DNA of 64,000 bases. It comes from Erysipelotrichaceae bacterium (GTDB lineage Bacteria > Bacillota_I > Bacilli_A > Erysipelotrichales > Erysipelotrichaceae). A program made the translations under genes and the position numbers. The notes beneath the pieces are model-generated. The model did no database searches, had not been told where the DNA came from, and was given only the letters and a program-made list of their open reading frames with translations. The DNA is taken from NCBI GenBank assembly GCA_017428765.1, contig JAFRQF010000005.1, positions 119,121 to 183,120 of the forward strand. The letters run 5' to 3'. Of this stretch, positions 57,646 to 64,000 are shown piece after piece. Every line of letters begins with the position of its first letter. The first letter of the stretch is position 1.

Positions 57646-58629
57646 TTATTCTCTTGCGTTCAGTATCTGCATGATGCCGGCTACGGCGCCATATAATACG
57701 CCGGCGATCGGCCAGACGATCCAGCTTCTGCCCCAGTCTCCGCTAAGGAAACTGTATGCCAGAAAGATAGTTAAGGCGATGCTCCAGTAGATGATCGCGA
57801 TCGGAGAATTGCGTTTTGACTCCAGCTTCGCCTTGCGGCTGTAGTCGCCCTCCTGCAGAAGCACATCCATGGAACCCTTGATGATGCAGGCATGTACGAT
57901 CATAAAGACGGCCAGTGCGATCACTGCCAGCATGAAGCAGGTTGCCGCAGTCTCCACGAAGAGATCGTTTGACACGGCACTGACCACAAAGACCGGCAAG
58001 ACGGCCAGGATGCAAAGAATGATGCCGATGGTCAGCTGTCTTGCGTAGATCGGGGCATATCTTTCCCTTTTCTCTTTCACCAGACCGTCGACTCCGTATT
58101 CGGTATCGATGGCTTCCTTTTCCAGATATTCATAGCGGCTGCCGCTCAATCCGCAGGTGACGAACAATGCGACGGCTGCCGCCACCAGCAGAAGCAGGAC
58201 AGCCATGCCAAACCCCTCGCAAAGCGGAGCGCTCCAGCTGATCTTTTTTGCTTCTCTTGCCCCCTCCAGCACCAGCATCGTGATCGGCGACAGGATGCAT
58301 AAGGATACGCCCAAGGCGATCTTAAGGGATTGACTTTCCTTATAGGAAAGATACGCGGAAGCTTCTTCCATCGAAACGCGGATAACATCCGTTTCATCAT
58401 CCGCATATATGACTTCTGTCCCCGAAAGCGAAAGCTCGTCCTTCAACAGGATGTCGGTGCTTACCCCGAAGATCTCGGAGAGCTTGAGTATCTTGTTCAT
58501 ATCCGGAACAGAGAGGGCTCCCTCCCATTTGGATACCGACTGACGGCTGACGTCGAGACGATCGGCCAGTTCCTCTTGTGACCAGCCGTTTCTTTTTCTT
58601 AATTCGATGATCTTATCTGCAAGTATCAT
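57646..58629 (-). CDS. XRE-family regulator with C-terminal membrane domain
   Basis: 327 residues. The N-terminal helix-turn-helix (residues 5-60: KIIELRKRNGWSQEELADRL, SRQSVSKWEGALSVPDMNKI) is of the Cro/C1 type. After a short linker come about six hydrophobic segments in two blocks (95-165 and 195-325). A DNA-binding domain attached to membrane helices suggests sensing of envelope state. AAAGGAG precedes the ATG. A palindrome overlapping its -35 box indicates self-regulation. It lies between two NlpC/P60 paralogues, which it may control. Confidence 0.9.
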   Translation of the reverse strand: MILADKIIELRKRNGWSQEELADRLDVSRQSVSKWEGALSVPDMNKILKLSEIFGVSTDILLKDELSLSGTEVIYADDETDVIRVSMEEASAYLSYKESQSLKIALGVSLCILSPITMLVLEGAREAKKISWSAPLCEGFGMAVLLLLVAAAVALFVTCGLSGSRYEYLEKEAIDTEYGVDGLVKEKRERYAPIYARQLTIGIILCILAVLPVFVVSAVSNDLFVETAATCFMLAVIALAVFMIVHACIIKGSMDVLLQEGDYSRKAKLESKRNSPIAIIYWSIALTIFLAYSFLSGDWGRSWIVWPIAGVLYGAVAGIMQILNARE

Positions 58630-58690
58630 ATCTTGTGACTCCTTTCATTTCCTTTTGTCACCTGCATCATAACAATCTCTTCGATGGCAG

Positions 58691-58719
58691 ACCATAAAGT
58701 CCGCTTTACAATCTGACAA
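58691..58719 (-). promoter_or_regulatory. Promoter of the XRE-membrane regulator gene
   Basis: Minus strand TTGTCA (58714-58719), 17 bases, TATGGT (58691-58696). The -35 box is embedded in the palindrome at 58713-58726. Confidence 0.5.
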
Positions 58720-58726
58720 CTGTCAG
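58713..58726. promoter_or_regulatory. Operator-like palindrome CTGACA-AC-TGTCAG
   Basis: Six-base perfect arms overlapping the -35 box of the XRE gene. The placement suits an autorepressor of the Cro/C1 type. Confidence 0.55.
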
Positions 58727-58784
58727 GCGCAGATGGCCAAAAGCCAAGGAAAACCACATGGAAAAGGCGGATCTCATCAGAAAA

Positions 58785-58851
58785 AAGGGATGAAACAGCC
58801 TTTGACATGTCATATCTGTTATAACATGTTCTATCGCGCTATTCATCCCTT
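58785..58851 (-). terminator. Long terminator of NlpC/P60 copy 2
   Basis: Minus strand AAGGGATGAA (58842-58851) pairs with TTCATCCCTT (58785-58794), followed by TTTT. The 47-base loop carries a second stem (ACATGT repeated inverted). The first arm overlaps the TGA stop at 58851-58853. Confidence 0.7.
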
Positions 58852-59873
58852 CAGCTCCACATCGGAGTGTAATTGCCCTCTTCCTTATAATATTCATCCA
58901 TCAGGATGACATATTCCCATTCCGATTTTTCAAGGAATTCTTCCTTCTCATAGATCCTGACCTGCAGGTCATTGACCCAGTAGGCTTCCCCGATATAGAT
59001 CTTTTCTTCATCGATGCCGATGATCATCCCGATATGGCCGTCAAGCCCTGTCAGGTCACCGCACTTGAGATCTTCGATCTTCACTTCATCGATCGTCACG
59101 AGTTTGCCCAGATCGGTCAGATCATAGGTGTCCGGCACCGGTCCGGCACCGATATCGCCGCAGTCGTAGCCGGCATTGTACAATGCCCAGGTGATGAAGC
59201 CCGAACAGTCTAAGCCGTTAGGCGTATACTGGTCCGTGGAATATTCGTAGATCTTCGTTCCCCAGGCTCCCGTTTTTGCCATGGAGGCGGAGATGCCGGC
59301 GTATTTGGCAGAGGAAAGATATAAGCCCGTGTGGTAATAGCGTCCTTCCCCATCCACTTCCATGCCTTCCCTTTCCATGCGGCCGTTCTCATAGAAGTAA
59401 TGCAGCTTGTATGGGAAACGAAGGGTCAGAAAGCGTGCCGCCTCTATCGCACCTGCACGGCTCTGGTATCCTGCCTGATCGATCAGATACGCCAGCACAT
59501 CATCAAGATATCTGTTTTCTTCGATGGTATATCTTTCTTCCGGCAGGTATTCCTTGTTCATATCGATACCCGGGGCGGTATAAAGATCGGAGACTTTAAC
59601 GGTATAGGTATCACAGGCCGTTGAGATCGTCGTCTCGCCGCTTGAAATACCGATGATCTTTCCTTCCTCACATATGGCTATCGTTTCATCTTCACTTGTC
59701 AGATCATCTCTTTGAAGATCATAGGTCTCGCCTTTTGCCAGATAGATCTCATAGGATCTCTCCAGCTCGCAGGCATCCGCATCGATGATGTCCCGATGGG
59801 AGGCAAGATAGTAAGTTACAGTTAACAATGTTGCCAGGATAAGGAACATTTTAAAGCCATTTGAAAGTCTCAT
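58851..59873 (-). CDS. Membrane-anchored NlpC/P60-type hydrolase (copy 2)
   Basis: 340 residues from MRLSNGFKMF. Same plan as copy 1: N-terminal anchor (about 8-25), Ig-like segment (YEIYLAKGETYDLQ, GKIIGISSGETTIS), helical middle (QSRAGAIEAARFLTLRFPYK), and NlpC/P60 domain with LDCSGFITWAL (Cys) and LDGHIGMIIGI (His). GDIGAGP and GEGRYYHTGLYLS are shared almost word for word with copy 1. Five in-frame codons upstream overlap the -10 box, so the ATG at 59873 is taken. TATAAT ends six bases before it and no ribosome binding site exists, so a leaderless message is predicted. Confidence 0.85.
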   Translation of the reverse strand: MRLSNGFKMFLILATLLTVTYYLASHRDIIDADACELERSYEIYLAKGETYDLQRDDLTSEDETIAICEEGKIIGISSGETTISTACDTYTVKVSDLYTAPGIDMNKEYLPEERYTIEENRYLDDVLAYLIDQAGYQSRAGAIEAARFLTLRFPYKLHYFYENGRMEREGMEVDGEGRYYHTGLYLSSAKYAGISASMAKTGAWGTKIYEYSTDQYTPNGLDCSGFITWALYNAGYDCGDIGAGPVPDTYDLTDLGKLVTIDEVKIEDLKCGDLTGLDGHIGMIIGIDEEKIYIGEAYWVNDLQVRIYEKEEFLEKSEWEYVILMDEYYKEEGNYTPMWS

Positions 59874-59879
59874 AGAGAC

Positions 59880-59885
59880 ATTATA
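59880..59885 (-). promoter_or_regulatory. -10 box abutting NlpC/P60 copy 2
   Basis: Perfect TATAAT on the minus strand, six bases (GTCTCT) before the ATG at 59873; -35 region weak. Confidence 0.5.
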
Positions 59886-59932
59886 CATAAGAAAAAAGAA
59901 AAGAAATCTGAACTTTTTCTGAATTCAGCCAT

Positions 59933-59954
59933 CAAAAAAAGGGGCCTAGCCCCT
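59933..59954 (-). terminator. Terminator with stop codon in the loop
   Basis: Minus strand AGGGGC-TAG-GCCCCT followed by seven Ts. The TAG loop is the stop codon of the decarboxylase gene (59946-59948). Confidence 0.88.
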
Positions 59955-61148
59955 GATACGACCGTATTCTTCGCCGACGTTTAATCTTTTCCCTTTTTCA
60001 TGAGACAGAGTAAAACCGGCATCTTTTTCAAAGATCATCACGATATCGCTTCCTCCATATAAGAAGTATCCCATCGGATCGCCCTTCTTCACATTCTTTC
60101 CGATAACGACATCCTCTTCAAAGTTCACCGAGGCGACCTGACACATGCCCAAAGGGCAGATGGCGACTTTATGGCCAGAAACATCCTCCATCAGGATGAT
60201 CCCCCTGGCTTCCAGAGATTGCCACCCGAAGACTTCCGAGAAGAATTCCTTGTAGCGCCCGTGTTCCTCATCCCAGGTGATCACACCGCCCGGCACAGCT
60301 GCGGCAGGGATCTTTTTCACATCCAGTATCTTTCCGGAGATCGGGAAATGATAGCGGTGGTATTCGTTGATGTCCAGAAACGTGTGGGTCAGAGTCCCGC
60401 CCGCAAACAGCTTCCCGTATCTCTCATCAGCCAGGAACACCGAAACGTCACATAAGGTACCGGTCTTGATGGACAGGCCTTTCTGATGGTCTTCTTTTTT
60501 TTCGATGATCCTTGCGTTTTCATCGATCTGCCAGACGCCTTGCACAACCGCATCGGCAGGAGAAACGATGACGTGTTCATCTTCTTTGTGAGCGATCGGC
60601 CTCTTTGAAGGATCTTTCAGCTTTCTGGAAAAGAAGTCGTTGAAACAGCGCCAGTTCTTAGGGTCTTCAAAAAGATCCTCTTTCAGATGGAAGTCTTCTT
60701 CCTTAAGGGCCAGCTCATAGTGCTCCTTTGACCAGGAGGCTTCGCTGTCCAAGAAAGTGCCGATCTGTTTCACCAGTTTATGAAACCAGGAGCGCACAGG
60801 CTCGTGATGGATCAAAGAAGGATGATAGTATCCTTTCCCTTCCAGTTTTTCCAAAGGCTGGTCGATCACATAATATAGGATACCCATCGACTGGTCGATG
60901 CGCATATATAAGCTGGAATACTTTTCGGAAGGCGAAAAGGTCCAGGGCAAAGCTCTGAGACAGCGGTCGGTCAGATCCAGATAGTCTTCAATGTTCCGTA
61001 TCGGGTTGGTGTCCGGATCGGGATTGACCGATATTCCTTTTCTGATCGAGGTCTCAAAAAGCTTCTTCAGTCCCTCATCTTCTTTCATATATGCGATCAG
61101 CTCTTGCGTGACAGGCTGATGCCTTTTATCCTGCGCATCCGTATTCAT
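59946..61148 (-). CDS. Phosphatidylserine decarboxylase family protein
   Basis: 400 residues. The C-terminal 220 residues are a phosphatidylserine decarboxylase domain: WRCFNDFFSRKLKDPSKRPI at its entrance, VSPADAVVQG, HTFLDINEYHRYHFPISGK with the charge-relay His, and YFLYGGSDIVMIFEK at the self-cleavage site. That site is normally GST; here Ser is kept but Asp follows. The N-terminal 150 residues are an extra domain not found in the usual bacterial enzyme, as in some amino-acid-decarboxylating relatives. TATAAT ends seven bases before the ATG at 61148 with no ribosome binding site. The substrate may be phosphatidylserine or a free amino acid. Confidence 0.82.
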   Translation of the reverse strand: MNTDAQDKRHQPVTQELIAYMKEDEGLKKLFETSIRKGISVNPDPDTNPIRNIEDYLDLTDRCLRALPWTFSPSEKYSSLYMRIDQSMGILYYVIDQPLEKLEGKGYYHPSLIHHEPVRSWFHKLVKQIGTFLDSEASWSKEHYELALKEEDFHLKEDLFEDPKNWRCFNDFFSRKLKDPSKRPIAHKEDEHVIVSPADAVVQGVWQIDENARIIEKKEDHQKGLSIKTGTLCDVSVFLADERYGKLFAGGTLTHTFLDINEYHRYHFPISGKILDVKKIPAAAVPGGVITWDEEHGRYKEFFSEVFGWQSLEARGIILMEDVSGHKVAICPLGMCQVASVNFEEDVVIGKNVKKGDPMGYFLYGGSDIVMIFEKDAGFTLSHEKGKRLNVGEEYGRIRG

Positions 61149-61155
61149 GATTGAC

Positions 61156-61161
61156 ATTATA
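61156..61161 (-). promoter_or_regulatory. -10 box abutting the decarboxylase start
   Basis: Perfect TATAAT on the minus strand, seven bases before the ATG at 61148. Confidence 0.5.
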
Positions 61162-61203
61162 CACTGAAAGATCCTTTATCCCTAAACATAATGATCAAAA
61201 GAA

Positions 61204-61229
61204 AAAGGTGCGCATTTCTGCACACCTTT
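61204..61229 (-). terminator. Terminator of rpoC
   Basis: Minus strand AAAGGTGTGC-AGAAAT-GCGCACCTTT (one G-U pair) followed by TTCTTTT, a few bases after the stop at 61235. Confidence 0.88.
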
Positions 61230-61234
61230 GACTC

Positions 61235-64000
61235 TTATTCTTCGACTTCTTCTGTCTCAGTTTCTTCTTCGAGGATCTCATCAGCGCCATCCTCATCAAG
61301 ATCGCCGATCATCTCGCTAGGCAGAGAAGCTTCTTCTTGCGCCGCAAGGAGTTTTTCTTCTCTGATCTCGTCGAGTTCTTCGGCTCTCTCGCGGACCAAG
61401 TTCGTCGTTTCTCTTTCGAACTTCGAACCTGTTCCGGCCGGGATGAGCTTACCGATGATGACGTTTTCCTTGATACCGAAGAGGTTATCGACTTTGCCGT
61501 TGACGGCCGCATCGGTAAGGACTTTCGTCGTTTCCTGGAAGGAAGCAGCGGATAAGAAGGAATCCGTCTCAACGGAAGACTTCGAGATACCCAATAAGAG
61601 CGGTTCGAATTTCGCCGGCTGCTTGCCTGCGAACAACAGCTGCGTATTGAGATCGTTCAGTTTTTTCAGGGAGATCGTCTGACCTGCGCACAGTTCAGAT
61701 CCGCCCGGTTCAACGATGATGACTTTCTTCAGCATCTGTTTGATGATGACTTCGACGTGTTTGTCGGAGATATCGATACCGGTAACGGCATAGACCTTCT
61801 TGACTTCCTTTAAGATGTAGTTCTGTACAGCCTGTACACCTGCGATCGACAGTAACTCTTTCGGGTCAACGTTGCCTTCCGTCAGTTTTGCACCGGCTTT
61901 CACCTGTTCACCGACTTTGATCCAGGCACGGACAGTGGAAGAGATACCGCACTTGTGTACGATGGTTTCCTTGTCGTTGGAGATCTCGATGACCCAGGAA
62001 TGGTCTTCGAGCTCTTCGACCTTGGTGATCTCACCGGCGATCTTTGCGAGAACTGCCGGATGTTTCGGACAGCGTGCTTCAAACAGTTCTTCGACACGCG
62101 GCAGACCCTGGGTGATATCGTCGTCAGCGTTTGCGACACCACCGGAGTGGAATGTACGCATGGTCAGCTGAGTACCAGGTTCACCGATGGACTGCGCAGC
62201 CATGATACCGATCGCTTCGCCGGATTCGACGAGCTTGCCGGTCGCCATATTGCGGCCATAGCACTTGCGGCAGATACCGTCTTTGCACTTACAGGTGAAG
62301 GAATTTCGGATGTTCATGCCTTTGTAACCGGCTGCGATGATCCGATCAGCGGTCTGTTCATCGATGAATTCATCTTCGTCGATGATGATCTCGCCTGTTT
62401 CCGGATCCGTCAGCTGTTCCTTGGCATAACGTCCTACGATCCTGTCGTAGAATTTTTCGATCGTCGAGTTGTCTTTCTGATCGATGATGTCTTCCACATA
62501 GTAGCCCTGGTCAGTCTGACAGTCTTCTTCCATGATCATGACATCCTGAGCGACATCGACCAGACGTCTGGTCAGATAGCCGGATTCGGCTGTCTTCAAG
62601 GCAGTATCGGTCAGACCTTTACGGACACCGTGTGTGGAAATAAAGAATTCGGATACGTTCAGACCTTCACGGAAGGAAGAATAGATCGGGACTTCGATGA
62701 TCGAAGGCTGATATTCTTTCTTGGATTTGGACTGGGTCGGTCTTCCCATCAGACCACGCATGCCGGCCAGCTGGGTAAAGTTGGACTTGTTACCACGGGC
62801 ACCGGATACGGATGACATGGAGATCGGCGACTTACGCGACAGGTTGTTCATGACATCGTCACCGATGGCATTGGTCGCATCCGCCCAAAGCTTGGAGAAG
62901 TGCTTTTCCCATTCAGGGAGAGTCAGCTGACCTCTCTTCAGCAGGTTCTGTAACACATCGGCCTTGGCTTTTGCTTCATCGACGAAGTACTGCTTGTGCG
63001 GCGCAACGTTGATATCCGACAGAGAGATCGTCATACCGGCAACGGTAGAGTACTCAAAGCCCAGGTCTTTGATCGCATCCAGGACCTGGGAAGAACCTTC
63101 CGTCTTGTACTTCGCGAAGACTTCCGCGATGACCTTGGAAAGGGACTTCTTGGTGAATTCCGGAGCGATCGGCTTATCCTTGATGAACTTCCTGATATCC
63201 GTACCGTAGTCACAGAAACTGGAATCCGGCGTTTTCTTGAGTGAGTCGCCCTTGACTTCGTTGATGTAAGGGAAATCACTCGGGAACTGATCGTTGAAGA
63301 TCAGTTTGCCGATCGTCGTAACGAGGTACTTATCAAGCTGTTCCTCAGTGAAGCTTGTTTTGTTGAGTGCACGCGCCGGGATAGCGACACGTGTATGTAA
63401 ATGGACTTCCTTGTTCTGATATGCCATCAGAGCTTCGTTGAAGTCTTTGTAGACGTGGCCTTCGTTGTCACCGAACTTTCTCCACATAGCGGCAGTTTCC
63501 TTGTCGCCGAGAGCGTCGATGGCATCTGCCTTCTCATAGAATTCTTCCGCAGTCTCTTCCATGTTCAGATAGAAGTTACCGAGGACCATATCCTGGGAAG
63601 GAGTAACGATAGGCTTGCCATCTTTCGGACCTAAGATGTTGTTGGAAGCCATCATCAGGATCTCGGCTTCCGCACGTGCCTCTTCCGACAGAGGAAGGTG
63701 AACGGCCATCTGGTCACCATCGAAGTCGGCGTTGAAGGCTGTACATACCAGAGGATGCAGTCTTATCGCTCTTCCTTCGACGAGTTTCGGCTTGAAGGCC
63801 TGGATACCTAATCTGTGAAGTGTCGGGGCACGGTTCAGGAATACCGGATGATTGTCCATCAGTTCTTCGAGAACATCCCAGATCGCCGGATCAAATCTCT
63901 CGATCATCTTCTCGGCAAACTTGGAAGACTGCGCGATCCTCTGATTGACGAGTTCATTGATCACAAACGGTTTGTAAAGCTGGATCGCCATTTCTCTAGG
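61235..64000 (-). CDS. rpoC: RNA polymerase beta' subunit, C-terminal two thirds
   Basis: The last 921 residues; the start lies right of the window. The catalytic loop NADFDGDQM occurs about 90 residues in, preceded by [15 protein letters not shown]. The bridge-helix region [20 protein letters not shown] follows, then [28 protein letters not shown] and a cysteine cluster ([15 protein letters not shown]). [20 protein letters not shown] and [16 protein letters not shown] are the late conserved blocks. The C terminus carries about 45 strongly acidic residues ([17 protein letters not shown] through [11 protein letters not shown]) beyond the usual end. It lacks the large insert seen in the E. coli trigger loop. 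Confidence 0.98.
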   Translation of the reverse strand, partial: PREMAIQLYKPFVINELVNQRIAQSSKFAEKMIERFDPAIWDVLEELMDNHPVFLNRAPTLHRLGIQAFKPKLVEGRAIRLHPLVCTAFNADFDGDQMAVHLPLSEEARAEAEILMMASNNILGPKDGKPIVTPSQDMVLGNFYLNMEETAEEFYEKADAIDALGDKETAAMWRKFGDNEGHVYKDFNEALMAYQNKEVHLHTRVAIPARALNKTSFTEEQLDKYLVTTIGKLIFNDQFPSDFPYINEVKGDSLKKTPDSSFCDYGTDIRKFIKDKPIAPEFTKKSLSKVIAEVFAKYKTEGSSQVLDAIKDLGFEYSTVAGMTISLSDINVAPHKQYFVDEAKAKADVLQNLLKRGQLTLPEWEKHFSKLWADATNAIGDDVMNNLSRKSPISMSSVSGARGNKSNFTQLAGMRGLMGRPTQSKSKKEYQPSIIEVPIYSSFREGLNVSEFFISTHGVRKGLTDTALKTAESGYLTRRLVDVAQDVMIMEEDCQTDQGYYVEDIIDQKDNSTIEKFYDRIVGRYAKEQLTDPETGEIIIDEDEFIDEQTADRIIAAGYKGMNIRNSFTCKCKDGICRKCYGRNMATGKLVESGEAIGIMAAQSIGEPGTQLTMRTFHSGGVANADDDITQGLPRVEELFEARCPKHPAVLAKIAGEITKVEELEDHSWVIEISNDKETIVHKCGISSTVRAWIKVGEQVKAGAKLTEGNVDPKELLSIAGVQAVQNYILKEVKKVYAVTGIDISDKHVEVIIKQMLKKVIIVEPGGSELCAGQTISLKKLNDLNTQLLFAGKQPAKFEPLLLGISKSSVETDSFLSAASFQETTKVLTDAAVNGKVDNLFGIKENVIIGKLIPAGTGSKFERETTNLVRERAEELDEIREEKLLAAQEEASLPSEMIGDLDEDGADEILEEETETEEVEE

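Noticed and set aside
1..64000. CRISPR arrays, insertion sequences, prophage or integrase genes
   Set aside because: No regularly spaced direct repeats, transposase motifs, terminal inverted repeats or phage structural genes were found on reading both strands.

Overview
The window reads as one contiguous chromosomal stretch of a low-to-mid GC Gram-positive bacterium (Bacillota). The signs are a methionine T-box leader, a DUF1146 (YwzB-type) gene, Firmicute-style heterodimeric ABC exporters with one degenerate ATPase site, strong AGGAGG-type ribosome binding sites and short U-tailed terminators. The arginine deiminase route, the fermentative gene content and the protein wording suggest a host-associated anaerobe, perhaps of the Erysipelotrichia; that assignment is inference, not proof. 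No phage genes, insertion sequences or CRISPR repeats were seen. Most genes lie on the minus strand, ending at the right edge with the 3' two thirds of rpoC.

Region 1-8.7 kb is a nucleoside salvage and catabolism island. A minus-strand operon runs nitrilase, SAH/MTA-deaminase-like amidohydrolase, three tandem uridine/purine phosphorylase paralogues and a YczE-type membrane protein. It is followed by a candidate structured RNA with a terminator and then by a BMP-family nucleoside-binding lipoprotein. A nucleoside hydrolase diverges from it, and cytidine deaminase with a FucI-like isomerase converges on that. Region 8.7-18.6 kb holds pyruvate kinase, a patatin phospholipase, tRNA-Pro(CGG), an ABC exporter pair, a DUF937 protein, a lipid kinase, and NUDIX and GtrA genes. 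Region 18.6-25.8 kb handles arginine and glutamate: a LOR/SDH-type ornithine cyclodeaminase, ornithine carbamoyltransferase, arginine deiminase, an MFS carrier, glutamate dehydrogenase coupled to a C_GCAxxG_C_C protein, and cyclophilin.

Region 25.8-31.7 kb is a five-gene operon: an FbpABC-like importer followed by a DUF624 protein and an aldo/keto reductase. Region 31.8-40.8 kb holds two more heterodimeric ABC exporters, one led by a MarR regulator with an evident operator, and an EamA transporter. Region 40.8-48.9 kb has small membrane proteins, the tsaC-pyrophosphatase-nagA operon, a UPF0158-GNAT fusion, Nif3, an iron-sulfur aldo/keto reductase and tRNA-Ala(CGC). Region 48.9-52.7 kb contains an orphan 77-residue protein behind three palindromes, an ATP-grasp plus two-esterase operon and a lone UPF0397 ECF S component. 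Region 52.8-56.5 kb is a methionine T-box operon (metQ-metN-metI plus an alpha/beta hydrolase). Region 56.5-61.2 kb has two NlpC/P60 paralogues flanking an XRE-membrane regulator, then a phosphatidylserine decarboxylase homologue. rpoC fills the rest.

Two genome-style traits recur. About seven genes have a -10 hexamer ending exactly 6 (once 7) nucleotides before an ATG that lacks a Shine-Dalgarno sequence, which suggests leaderless transcripts. About ten intrinsic terminators overlap the stop codon of the gene they end.
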